DNA of 64,000 bases, taken from NCBI GenBank assembly GCA_947498155.1, contig CANMJD010000008.1, positions 62,001 through 126,000 on the forward strand, written 5' to 3'. A program made the position numbers and the translations under genes. The stretch comes from an uncultured Pseudoruegeria sp. GTDB lineage: Bacteria; Pseudomonadota; Alphaproteobacteria; Rhodobacterales; Rhodobacteraceae. The notes below the pieces were generated by a model. The model had not been told where the DNA came from and ran no database searches. It was given only the letters and a program-made list of their open reading frames with translations. Below, one piece after another: positions 44,762 through 54,133 of the stretch. Numbering within the stretch: the stretch's first letter is position 1; the number at the start of each line of letters is the position of its first letter.

Positions 44762-44779
44762 ATTATGTTAGCGATAACA
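44762..44779 (-). promoter_or_regulatory. LacI-type operator TGTTAGCGATAACA overlapping a -10 element
   Basis: TGTTA-GCGA-TAACA (44766-44779) is the form bound by gluconate-type LacI regulators. The minus-strand sequence CATAAT (44762-44767), a good -10, overlaps its edge. This fits autorepression of the downstream LacI-family gene. Confidence 0.6.
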
Positions 44780-44833
44780 GATTATCCGGCGCGTCCTGCA
44801 AGCTCTCTTTTACTCGACGTCACTGGATTTTAG

Positions 44834-44873
44834 GGGGGAACGGTGGGCCAAATTCGTTCCCCCTAATTTTTTT
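44834..44873. terminator. Strong hairpin between LacI and membrane winged-helix genes
   Basis: GGGGGAACG (44834-44842), 12-base loop, CGTTCCCCC (44855-44863), then TAATTTTTTT on the plus strand. The U-run is on the plus side, where no gene reads into it; on the minus strand the hairpin follows the winged-helix gene and is followed by TAAAAT. It probably serves the minus-strand gene despite its orientation. Confidence 0.5.
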
Positions 44874-45577
44874 CACATCATGCGAATAACGTCTTTATCG
44901 ATCGCCAGAAGATAGCCGCGTTTCGAAATGGTTTTCACCAACATCTCGCTGACCATCTGATTGCCGAGCGAATCGCGCAGCCGTTTGATGCGGGTGGCGC
45001 CGGCGGCCTCATCACAGTCGGATTCAAGTCGCCCGCTGATCATCGCCTCTATTTGGGTGCCGGACAGCACGTCTTCGTCCAGTCGGGCCTCGGCAAGAAT
45101 GGACAGGGTTTCAATCGCGGCACCGGTGAGCTTGAACTCCATATTGTTCAGATAGACGGTTTTCTCTTCGCGACTGATCAAAAGCGATGACACCTGCAGG
45201 CCCGCGCGCTCGATCTCTCCCATTTTGCGATAGAGCAGCAAGAGCGCAAACAGAAAGACGACCGTGGCAATCAACATCGCCGCGGCGAAAATCAGCAGCA
45301 CAAAGATCACCATGCGATAGGATGACAGCGTTTCCGAAAAAGCCGTGCCGGATTGGGCAAGGATTTCCAGAAGTTTGATATCCCCCCCAGAGGAGAGCGC
45401 ATCGTTCTCGACAAAGATGCGTTCGACTTGCGCATTAAACACGTTGGCGCTGGGCAGGCTCAGGATCAGGAAAATCCCTGCCGCCAAAAGGATGCCGACG
45501 ACAGCGATCACCCCAAAGCTTAGAACACGCGTTGCCCCGCGCCTCAGATCAGTAGCGGAGGAAGAAATCACCGGCAT
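44873..45577 (-). CDS. Membrane-anchored protein with C-terminal OmpR/PhoB-type winged-helix domain
   Basis: 234 residues. Two membrane helices are clear (about 22-44, VIAVVGILLAAGIFLILSLP; and about 88-116, MVIFVLLIFAAAMLIATVVF), enclosing a 45-residue periplasmic loop. From about residue 138 the protein is a Trans_reg_C-like winged helix: EKTVYLNNMEFKLTGAAIET, then ATRIKRLRDSLG (recognition helix) and TISKRGYLLA (wing). This makes it a one-component membrane transcription factor with the DNA-binding domain at the C-terminus, the reverse of ToxR/CadC. It overlaps the preceding secreted-protein gene by 29 bp. The start is uncertain (ATG 45577 or GTG 45568). Confidence 0.8.
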   Translation of the reverse strand: MPVISSSATDLRRGATRVLSFGVIAVVGILLAAGIFLILSLPSANVFNAQVERIFVENDALSSGGDIKLLEILAQSGTAFSETLSSYRMVIFVLLIFAAAMLIATVVFLFALLLLYRKMGEIERAGLQVSSLLISREEKTVYLNNMEFKLTGAAIETLSILAEARLDEDVLSGTQIEAMISGRLESDCDEAAGATRIKRLRDSLGNQMVSEMLVKTISKRGYLLAIDKDVIRMM

Positions 45578-45830
45578 CACCCTTTTTCTTATCTAGTTTG
45601 CTGTCATCAAAAACAGAGACAACATTCAGCAGGGTCCAGCCGTCTTTTGCAATGCGTTTGCGCAGGATCTCGGCAGCATCCTGCTTGGAGCATTTGGCAT
45701 CGGGGAGGGCGGCCACACCGTAATGCAGCCGCAAGGGGTTGTCTTGCTTGGCCTTGTAATCGGCGTAGCAGGCTGCGGAAACCGGCGCGGTCATCAGCAG
45801 CAAAAAGAGGGGGGGCAATATATGTTTCAT
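45549..45830 (-). CDS. Small secreted protein of unknown function
   Basis: 93 residues with a signal peptide (MKHILPPLFLLLMTAPVSAA) and a mature domain of about 74 residues holding two cysteines (CYADYKAKQDNPLRLHYGV and DAKCSKQDAAEILRKRI). RKRIAKDGWTLLNVVSVFDD suggests a small alpha/beta fold. I do not recognise the family by name. It is translated just ahead of, and overlaps, the membrane winged-helix gene, so it may be the periplasmic partner or sensor for that regulator. Confidence 0.75.
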   Translation of the reverse strand: MKHILPPLFLLLMTAPVSAACYADYKAKQDNPLRLHYGVAALPDAKCSKQDAAEILRKRIAKDGWTLLNVVSVFDDSKLDKKKGDAGDFFLRY

Positions 45831-45980
45831 AGGGCATATGTGGCGCGAAGGCGTGTTGTTATGCAATGACAATTCGCGGTTATCGCATATCAAGCCCATG
45901 ATATTGTTTGTCTTTTATTTCTCGGGCCAAGGTTGATCATCACCGCATTGCGGATGTGTCCCAATCAATGGAGAACAGAG

Positions 45981-46433
45981 ATGAACAAATCCTTTATCGC
46001 GTTAATCGCCGCCGCCACGCTGATCGTTACCTCTATGAATGCGCGGGTTGCCCATGCGGATTCTGACGACGTCGCTAAAATATTGTTGGGTGCAACGGCG
46101 TTTTTTGTGATCGGGGCAGCCCTACATGATCAGAATAAAGACAAGAACAAAGCGCCTCGCGTAACAGACAAGCCATCAGCCCAGGGGTATAAGCCTCCGG
46201 CACAACCCAACACAGTCGCGTTGCCGGGGCGGTGTCAGAGGAGCTATGCCCTGCGCGACGGCTCCGTGCATCATGGGTTTTCACAGCGGTGTTTGCAAAA
46301 ACGCTACCGTAGTGCGCGCCCTTTGCCAAAATCCTGCAAACGCTCAGTGAAGACCCGCCACTATGGGCGCGTAAAAACCTATGGCGAACGCTGCCTGCGC
46401 AAACGTGGATATGAAGTCGCCTATCGCCACTGA
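45981..46433 (+). CDS. Small basic secreted protein of unknown function
   Basis: 150 residues. A signal peptide (IALIAAATLIVTSMNARVAH) is followed by a second hydrophobic stretch (ILLGATAFFVIGAALHD), so the protein may stay in the membrane. The C-terminal 60 residues are strongly basic with four cysteines in two pairs (RCQRSYALRDGSVHHGFSQR then CLQKRYR; SCKRSVKTRHYGRVKTYGER then CL), which look like two copies of one small motif. The ATG at 45981 has GGAG upstream. A terminator follows. The function is unknown; it could bind polyanions such as LPS or nucleic acid. Confidence 0.72.
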   Translation: MNKSFIALIAAATLIVTSMNARVAHADSDDVAKILLGATAFFVIGAALHDQNKDKNKAPRVTDKPSAQGYKPPAQPNTVALPGRCQRSYALRDGSVHHGFSQRCLQKRYRSARPLPKSCKRSVKTRHYGRVKTYGERCLRKRGYEVAYRH

Positions 46434-46483
46434 CATTCCTCCGGATAACACAATCGAGCAGAGGTCGCAGATAAGCGATCCGG

Positions 46484-46511
46484 CGGGCGGGGGAAACTTC
46501 GCCCGTTTTTT
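46484..46511 (+). terminator. Rho-independent terminator after the basic secreted protein gene
   Basis: CGGGCG (46484-46489), ten-base loop, CGCCCG (46500-46505), followed by TTTTTT. Confidence 0.75.
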
Positions 46512-47142
46512 GTTGTAATGATCCGCCGGGGCCGCTTTTAAGGCCCCATGAGCAAAACATTCCCAGACAGAAGTTTCGAAGACGCCGCCATCGCCAAAGG
46601 CTTTGCCCGAATCGCCGGTGTGGATGAAGTCGGGCGCGGCCCGCTTTGTGGGCCGGTCACAGCGGCGGCGGTGATTCTGGACCCAGCGAATATTCCCGAG
46701 GGGTTGAATGATTCCAAAAAGCTTTCGTTGAAAAAGCGCGAAGGGCTGTTTGAGCGGATTATGAAAACCGCAACCGTCTCGGTTGCCCATGCCAGCGTCG
46801 CAGAGATCGATGAGATCAATATACTGCACGCCTCTATGCTGGCGATGCAGCGGGCCATAGGCGGTTTGAACCCGGCGGCGGACTATGCGCTGATCGACGG
46901 AAACCGCCTACCCAAAGGAATCGCAATCGCAGCCGAAGCATTGGTCAAAGGCGATGGCAGATCGGTGTCGATTGCGGCGGCCTCTATCGTGGCAAAAATA
47001 ACACGGGACCGCCTCATGGTGGATTTAGCGCAACAGCATCCGGGCTACGGATGGGAGTCAAACGCCGGTTATGGGACCAAAACCCATCTCGAGGCGCTCC
47101 GAAATCTTGGCGTAACCCCACATCATAGACGGTCGTTCAAAC

Positions 47143-48391
<1,249 letters not shown>

Positions 48392-48452
48392 GCGCTTTCA
48401 AAAATCAAAAGTTTACCGCCGGTGCCTGTAGCCTGACACAGGGCGCCCACTT

Positions 48453-48481
48453 CCCCGCCGTGTTCATCGGCGGGGCTTTTT
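48453..48481 (+). terminator. Rho-independent terminator of ccrM
   Basis: CCCCGCCG, loop TGTTCAT, CGGCGGGG followed by CTTTTT; perfect 8-bp stem 61 bp after the ccrM stop. Confidence 0.9.
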
Positions 48482-48513
48482 GGTTTGACAGGGGGAATGC
48501 GCCGAAGCAGAGC

Positions 48514-49647
48514 CTATTTCGGCAGCGGATTACTGGCGGTTTTATAGGCCGACCAATCGGTGATTTCTGGGTAATAGGTCTTGCGCCATGCCCGCACCTT
48601 TGGGTTCATATAGCGCCGCCAGACCGGCGGGATCATCGCCAGCATGGTCATAATCGGATACCCATAGGGCAGTTGCGGTGCCTCATCCTCGGTATAGGTT
48701 TGCAGCAGCGGGAACCGTCGGTTCGGTTTGTAGTGATGGTCCGAATGGCGCTGCAGGTTGATCAACAACCAATTGGACGCCCGATGGGCTGCGTTCCAGC
48801 TGTGGCGCGGTTTGACATGCTCGTATTTGCCATCGCCCAGATGCTTTCGGGTCAGCCCGTAATGTTCGATATAATTAACCAGTTCCAACTGCCAGATCGC
48901 CACAAAAGCCTGAAAGATGAACAAGCCGACGCCGACCCAGCCGCCGACAAAAAACGCCAGCAGTAGAAAAACAACCTGCAACGCCCAATAGCGCAGGAAC
49001 GGGTTGCGCGGATGCAAAACCGGCAGGTTCCGGCGCGCCATCAGGGTTTTTTCAGCTTCCCAAGCAGATTGATAACATTGGCGCAGCACGCGGGGGAAAA
49101 ACCGGTGGAAGCCTTCGTTGTAGCGCGCGGTCACCGGATCACGCGGGGTGCCGACATAGCGGTGATGCACCAGAAGATGTTCAGAGCGGAAATGGCTGTA
49201 AAGCACAGAAGCGAGCAACAAATCGGCCAGCCAGCGTTCGGATACGGGCTTCTGATGCATTAATTCATGGGAATAATTGATGCCAATGGTGCCCGAAATC
49301 ACCCCTATTCCGAAGAATAACAGAACGGTCTCCAGGCCCGACAAATCGCTGTAGTGTGTGGCCCACCAGATCATGCCAAAGATCGCAATAAACTGAAGCG
49401 GGAACCAGATCAGGGTCAAAAGCCGATACCAATAAAGGCTGCTCTCTGGGGTTTCAGGGTCTGGATTGTCGGTGTTCTTGCCGGTGATCGCATCCAGAAT
49501 GGAAAAGCCAACCCAGCCATAGAGCGGTAAAACGATCACCCAGATGCCCCCCTGACTGGCGGCGATCAGGGCCAGCGGCAGCGTCAGCAGGGATACCCAA
49601 AAGGGCAGGGCGGCTGAAAGGGAGCTCATGTCTTTGGGGACTGTCAT
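48514..49647 (-). CDS. alkB: Alkane 1-monooxygenase (integral-membrane non-haem di-iron)
   Basis: 377 residues with about six membrane helices and all His boxes of the alkane hydroxylase family: SHELMH, SEHLLVHHRY, NYIEHYGL and LQRHSDHHYK. The NYIEHYGL and LQRHSDHH motifs separate it from fatty-acid desaturases and xylene monooxygenase. It oxidises medium- or long-chain alkanes to 1-alkanols and needs rubredoxin and rubredoxin reductase, which are not encoded nearby. It stands alone between ccrM (convergent) and mutY. Roseobacters often carry such a gene. The symbol is shared with, but unrelated to, the demethylase at 12.1 kb. Confidence 0.92.
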   Translation of the reverse strand: MTVPKDMSSLSAALPFWVSLLTLPLALIAASQGGIWVIVLPLYGWVGFSILDAITGKNTDNPDPETPESSLYWYRLLTLIWFPLQFIAIFGMIWWATHYSDLSGLETVLLFFGIGVISGTIGINYSHELMHQKPVSERWLADLLLASVLYSHFRSEHLLVHHRYVGTPRDPVTARYNEGFHRFFPRVLRQCYQSAWEAEKTLMARRNLPVLHPRNPFLRYWALQVVFLLLAFFVGGWVGVGLFIFQAFVAIWQLELVNYIEHYGLTRKHLGDGKYEHVKPRHSWNAAHRASNWLLINLQRHSDHHYKPNRRFPLLQTYTEDEAPQLPYGYPIMTMLAMIPPVWRRYMNPKVRAWRKTYYPEITDWSAYKTASNPLPK

Positions 49648-49696
49648 CTTGCTGCGTCTACTCTGTTGAAGGGGGGTGCCCCCAGTGTTGGCCGGA

Positions 49697-50749
49697 TCAT
49701 TCGGCTGTGCCTTGCGTCAGATCAAAAGCTTTGCGCATCACGGTTGGCATATCAGCGGGGCGGAACTCTGATCTTGGCAGGAAATATCCAACCTCGGTTT
49801 GTGTATTCTGGGGCAGAATTGCGGTGAAAACGCGCAAAATCAAATGAAAATGCGTAAAGGTGTGCCGCACCTCCCCCGCCTCTTCCTGCCAGTCTGCCGC
49901 TATGGGTGGGGTTGGCGTTGGGGCATCGTTCCAATCCGATCCCGGCCAGCAGAGCATGCCGCCCAAAAGACCCTTGTCGGGGCGGCGTTCAACCAGATAG
50001 GCCCCATCCTGCCTTTGACCCAGATAGATATAACCATGACGGATCGGCTTTGCCTTCTTGGGCGATTTACGCGGTAATTCCGCTGGATTAGTGCCTGTTC
50101 TAGCCTTGCATCCCCTGTGCCACGGGCAAATGCCACAGGCCGGTGATTTCGGTGTACAGATGGTCGCTCCCAAATCCATCACCGCCTGCGCATAATCGCC
50201 TGCCCGTTTGGACGGGGTCAGGGCTTTGGCCAGCTCGGTCAGTTCCGGTTTGGCCGCAGGCAGGGGCGTATAGATTTCATAGACACGGCTCATGACCCGT
50301 TCGACATTGCCATCCACCACGACCGAAGACTGATCAAAAGCGATCGCCGAAATCGCACCCGCCGTATAAGGGCCTATTCCAGGGAGTTTAAGCAATGCCT
50401 CATAGGTTCGCGGAAACTGGCCGCCATGATCAGAACTGACAACACGGGCGCATTTCAGCAAATTGCGGGCGCGGGCGTAGTATCCAAGACCCGCCCATTC
50501 GGCCATGACGTCGCCATCCTCTGCAGCGGCCAAATCGTCAACAGTGGGCCATTTGCCGACAAATCGGGTGAAATAGTCTCTGACCGTGGCCACGGTGGTC
50601 TGTTGGAGCATGACTTCGGACATCCAGATCCGATAGGGATCGGGCTGTATGCCAGCCTGACGGTCTGCGGGCGGGACTCGCCACGGCATTTCCCGCGCAT
50701 GTATGTCATACCACGCCAGAAGCGTTTTCGCATTTACGGGTTCACGCAA
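49697..50749 (-). CDS. mutY: A/G-specific adenine DNA glycosylase MutY
   Basis: 350 residues. The catalytic Glu is in SEVMLQQTTVATV, the helix-hairpin-helix and catalytic Asp in LLKLPGIGPYTAGA and VVVDGNVERVMSRV, and the four iron-sulfur cysteines in CTPKSPACGICPWHRGC (C-X6-C-X2-C-X5-C). A C-terminal Nudix-like domain (YLVERRPDKGLLGGMLCWPG) senses 8-oxoguanine. It removes adenine opposite 8-oxoguanine. It is divergent from dciA by 81 bp. Together with mutT at the left edge it gives two thirds of the GO system in this window. Confidence 0.97.
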   Translation of the reverse strand: MREPVNAKTLLAWYDIHAREMPWRVPPADRQAGIQPDPYRIWMSEVMLQQTTVATVRDYFTRFVGKWPTVDDLAAAEDGDVMAEWAGLGYYARARNLLKCARVVSSDHGGQFPRTYEALLKLPGIGPYTAGAISAIAFDQSSVVVDGNVERVMSRVYEIYTPLPAAKPELTELAKALTPSKRAGDYAQAVMDLGATICTPKSPACGICPWHRGCKARTGTNPAELPRKSPKKAKPIRHGYIYLGQRQDGAYLVERRPDKGLLGGMLCWPGSDWNDAPTPTPPIAADWQEEAGEVRHTFTHFHLILRVFTAILPQNTQTEVGYFLPRSEFRPADMPTVMRKAFDLTQGTAE

Positions 50750-50830
50750 TCTTTATCTTCCCTGAATGGCTATTTCGCTGGCACGCGGACGCGGCAAGGC
50801 TAAGATAGCGGCAGGGAGTCGGAATGACAG

Positions 50831-51364
50831 ATGGCAAATCAGGCCAAAACCAAATCTTTTACGCCCGCGCGGCGAAAACGGGGGTTCGAGCGGACTTCTG
50901 GCTTGTTGCAAGGCCAAATCCGGCGGGCAACAGAGGCGCGTGGCTTTGCGGTAACCCGTCTTTTGACCCACTGGGAAGAGATTGTCGGACAGGATATTGC
51001 CGCTATGGCGCTGCCTGTTAAAGTCGGCTACGGCAAGGGTGGGTTTGGTGCGACACTGACGGTTCTGACCAAAGGTGCCTATGCGCCGATGTTGCAGGCG
51101 CAACTGCCCCTGATTAAAGACAAGGTAAACGCCTGTTACGGCTATGCCGCGATTTCCCGTGTGCATGTCACCCAAACCGCCCCAACCGGATTTTCCGAAG
51201 GCCAAGTGCAGTTTCACGCCGCGCCGAAAAAACAAAAACCGCGCCCGTCCCCCGAGCTTCGGGCCCGCGCCCATGAAACCACCGAACAAGTCGGAGATTC
51301 AGGCTTGCGGGCGGCACTGGATGCATTGGGCGCGAATATCCTGAACAAACAAAAAACAGACTGA
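50831..51364 (+). CDS. dciA: DUF721 / DciA-family replicative helicase loader
   Basis: 177 residues. The DciA domain spans about 25-120 (LTHWEEIVGQDIAAMALPVK, LTVLTKGAYAPMLQAQLPLI, YGYAAISRVHV). The family replaces DnaC in most bacteria and loads DnaB helicase at the origin. The C-terminal 55 residues are basic and Pro-rich with a final helix. It is divergent from mutY and 11 bp ahead of a DsbA-like gene, a conserved order in Rhodobacterales. Confidence 0.85.
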   Translation: MANQAKTKSFTPARRKRGFERTSGLLQGQIRRATEARGFAVTRLLTHWEEIVGQDIAAMALPVKVGYGKGGFGATLTVLTKGAYAPMLQAQLPLIKDKVNACYGYAAISRVHVTQTAPTGFSEGQVQFHAAPKKQKPRPSPELRARAHETTEQVGDSGLRAALDALGANILNKQKTD

Positions 51365-51375
51365 AGAGGCTTTAA

Positions 51376-52035
51376 ATGCAACGTAAATTCGCTTTCGCCG
51401 CCATCGCGGCCGCCGTTGTCGCCGGTGGCACCTATCTGATGACCAACACATCGCCCGCGACAACCGGTTTTGCCATGGCCGAAGCGCAGGCTGTCGAGAT
51501 CGACACATCCAGCATTATGGAAATGACGCTGGGCTCTGCTGATGCACCGATTGAGGTCGTCGAATATGCCTCTTACACCTGCCCGCATTGTGCAAATTTT
51601 CATAAATCCGTGTTCAAGGATCTCAAGGAAAACTACATCGACACCGGCAAGATCAAATTCACTTACCGTGAGGTTTATTTTGACCGTTTCGGGCTTTGGG
51701 CGTCGATGGTGGCCCGGTGTGGCGGCGACATGCGGTTCTTTGGTATCACCGATTTGCTTTATGCCGAACAGGGCGAGTGGACCGGTGCAGGTGATCCCGC
51801 CGCGATTGCAGAAAACCTGCGCAAGATCGGGTTGAAAGCAGGGCTGTCCAACGATCAGTTGGACGCCTGCATGCAGGATGGCGAAAAAGCCCAGACGCTT
51901 GTGGCTTGGTTCGAGGAAAACGCCAAAGCGGATGATATCAGCTCGACCCCGACCTTCATTGTCGATGGCAAAAAGGAATCCAACATGAATTATGCTGATT
52001 TCTCGGCCCTTTTGGACAAGAAACTGGGCGAATAA
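51376..52035 (+). CDS. DsbA-family thiol:disulfide interchange protein
   Basis: 219 residues. A signal peptide or anchor (FAFAAIAAAVVAGGTYLMTN) is followed by a thioredoxin fold with active site CPHC (in ASYTCPHCANF) and cis-proline STPTF. The helical insertion is in the middle. It should form or reshuffle disulfides in the periplasm, and is closest to the DsbA_4/BdbD-type group rather than E. coli DsbA. It ends 2 bp before the CoA-transferase gene, so the two share a transcript, though their functions seem unrelated. Confidence 0.88.
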   Translation: MQRKFAFAAIAAAVVAGGTYLMTNTSPATTGFAMAEAQAVEIDTSSIMEMTLGSADAPIEVVEYASYTCPHCANFHKSVFKDLKENYIDTGKIKFTYREVYFDRFGLWASMVARCGGDMRFFGITDLLYAEQGEWTGAGDPAAIAENLRKIGLKAGLSNDQLDACMQDGEKAQTLVAWFEENAKADDISSTPTFIVDGKKESNMNYADFSALLDKKLGE

Positions 52036-52037
52036 GC

Positions 52038-53147
52038 ATGGGCGCACCGCTTGCGGGACTGAAAGTTGTTGAACTGGCCCGCATTTTGGCCGGCCCTTGG
52101 GCCGGTCAAACCCTGGCCGATCTGGGGGCGTCGGTTCTAAAGGTCGAAAGCCCTGCGGGTGATGACACCCGCCAATGGGGTCCGCCGTTTCTGGACCACC
52201 ATGGTGATCCCTCGGCGGCCTATTTCCACAGCTGTAATCGGGGCAAGGATAATGTCGCGATTGATTTTCGCACTTCCGAAGGGCAGGCGCAGGTGCGCGC
52301 GTTGGTGGCCGAAGCCGATATCGTCATCGAGAATTTCAAAGTCGACGGGCTGAAGAAATACGGGCTGGACTATGACAGCCTGTCAAAAGTGAACCCGCGT
52401 CTGATTTATTGCTCGATCACCGGTTTTGGCCAGACCGGCCCCTATGCCCATCGCCCAGGCTATGACTACATCATCCAAGGCATGAGCGGGCTGATGTCGA
52501 TCACCGGAGACCCTGACGGGCAGCCGCAGAAAATCGGTGTGGCACTGACGGATGTTTTTACCGGCGTCTATGCCGTTGCGGCGATTCTGGCGGCGGTCCA
52601 TCAGCGGCAGACCACGGGCAAAGGGCAACAGATCGACATGGCGCTTTTGGATGTGGCCACTGCGATTACTTCCAATCAGGCGATGAACTATCTGGCCACA
52701 GGCGTCGCCCCGCCGCGCATGGGCAACGCCCACCCAAATCTTGCCCCTTATCAGGTCTTTGATGTGGCGGATGGGCATATCATTGTAGCAGTTGGCAATG
52801 ACGGACAGTTTGCACGGTTTAGTGACGTTTTGGGCGTGGGGGAAATGGCTGAGGACCCTAAATTTGCCACGAACCCTGACCGTGTCGCCCATCGTGCCGA
52901 GATGACAGAAATACTGCAAAATCAGGCCGTAAAATGGCTTAAGGCCGATCTGTTGGCGGCCTGCGAGGCAGCGGGTGTTCCGGCTGGGCCGATCAATGAT
53001 ATGGCCGAAGTTTTTGCCGATCCGCAGGTGCAATTTCGTCAAATGCAGATAGAGGTCGACGGGATTCCCGGTGTGCGCACGCCCATCCGCTTTTCGGATG
53101 CGGAACTGGCGCTGGGCAAGCCTGCCCCGAAATGGATCAAGACCTAA
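52038..53147 (+). CDS. Class III (CaiB/BaiF family) CoA-transferase
   Basis: 369 residues. The N-terminal [20 protein letters not shown] and [20 protein letters not shown] are family hallmarks, and the catalytic aspartate should be in [25 protein letters not shown]-like [20 protein letters not shown] follows. These enzymes move CoA between carboxylic acids (for example oxalate, carnitine, succinate); the substrate cannot be inferred. Start lies two bases after the previous stop. The stop overlaps that of the convergent lpxK. Confidence 0.9.
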   Translation: MGAPLAGLKVVELARILAGPWAGQTLADLGASVLKVESPAGDDTRQWGPPFLDHHGDPSAAYFHSCNRGKDNVAIDFRTSEGQAQVRALVAEADIVIENFKVDGLKKYGLDYDSLSKVNPRLIYCSITGFGQTGPYAHRPGYDYIIQGMSGLMSITGDPDGQPQKIGVALTDVFTGVYAVAAILAAVHQRQTTGKGQQIDMALLDVATAITSNQAMNYLATGVAPPRMGNAHPNLAPYQVFDVADGHIIVAVGNDGQFARFSDVLGVGEMAEDPKFATNPDRVAHRAEMTEILQNQAVKWLKADLLAACEAAGVPAGPINDMAEVFADPQVQFRQMQIEVDGIPGVRTPIRFSDAELALGKPAPKWIKT

Positions 53148-54133
53148 CGCAACTTGGCAATGGCGTTGTCCAGTGCGGTCCAATCTGCAACCTGTAATCG
53201 CACAGGAACAGTCAGGACCTTGGGTCTAAAGCTGTCAGGCAGGCGCACGGCGTCTTTTTCCGTACACACCAATTGCGCACCAAGGGCCTTTGCCTCGGTT
53301 TCCAAGCGCAGCATCAGGGCATCCGAAAGCGGTTGGTGATCTTCAAGCGCCTCGGCCCGTGCAATATCGGCGCCCATTTTGCGCAAAGTAGCAAAGAACT
53401 TGTCCGGATGGCCTATGCCCGCAAAGGCCAGAACGCGCAGGCCTTCAAAACGCATACCCATCTGCAACGGCATGAGTTCCGCCGTCAAATGCGGCAGGGT
53501 AATCTGATCGCCCCATTGCTGCGCAAAGGCGTTTTGCGCCGTATCAGCGCCGATAGAGAGCAGAATATCCGCGCGCTTTAACCCGATTGTAACCGGTTCG
53601 CGCAGCGGGCCTGCGGGCAAGACACGGCCGTTGCCAAACCCCTTTACCGCATCGACAACGATCAGGTTTAGATCCTTCTGCACCTCGGGATTTTGAAACC
53701 CGTCATCCATCAGAATAATATGCGCGCCGTCGTTTTCGGCCTGTTTGATCCCCTCGGCCCGCTGTTTCGCAACCCAAGTGGGGGCAAAAGCTGACAGCAG
53801 CAGAGGTTCGTCACCCACATCTTCGGCGCTATGCCGGGTAGGCTCGACCTTGGTTGGACCGCTCAGTTTCCCGCCATAGCCGCGGGAAACGATATGGGGG
53901 TGTAACCCGTGTTCCATCAGCCTTTGGCATAGGGCAATCGTGGTCGGGGTTTTGCCTGTTCCACCGGCATTGATGTTGCCGATGCAGATGACTGGCACGC
54001 TGGCACGATAGCCGCCGGTTTGCCTTAACCGGCGCGCGGTTCCATGGGCATACAAATGCCCAAGCGGGGCCAGCAGGCGGGCTTTCAGACTGGGGCTGTG
54101 CGGTGGGGTGAACCAGAAATCAGGGGTGCGCAT
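53144..54133 (-). CDS. lpxK: Tetraacyldisaccharide 4'-kinase LpxK
   Basis: 329 residues. The P-loop region is [20 protein letters not shown], typical of LpxK, followed by SRGYGG and [20 protein letters not shown]. It phosphorylates the lipid A disaccharide at the 4' position, the step before Kdo addition by WaaA, whose gene overlaps it by 14 bp upstream. The N-terminus ([20 protein letters not shown]) is the usual membrane-binding helix. Confidence 0.96.
   Translation of the reverse strand: MRTPDFWFTPPHSPSLKARLLAPLGHLYAHGTARRLRQTGGYRASVPVICIGNINAGGTGKTPTTIALCQRLMEHGLHPHIVSRGYGGKLSGPTKVEPTRHSAEDVGDEPLLLSAFAPTWVAKQRAEGIKQAENDGAHIILMDDGFQNPEVQKDLNLIVVDAVKGFGNGRVLPAGPLREPVTIGLKRADILLSIGADTAQNAFAQQWGDQITLPHLTAELMPLQMGMRFEGLRVLAFAGIGHPDKFFATLRKMGADIARAEALEDHQPLSDALMLRLETEAKALGAQLVCTEKDAVRLPDSFRPKVLTVPVRLQVADWTALDNAIAKLR

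Noticed and set aside
44834-44873. Plus-strand terminator indicating an undetected plus-strand RNA gene between 44.7 and 44.83 kb
   Set aside because: The region contains only the LacI operator and promoter; no start or conserved RNA fold is visible, and the hairpin can serve the minus-strand gene.
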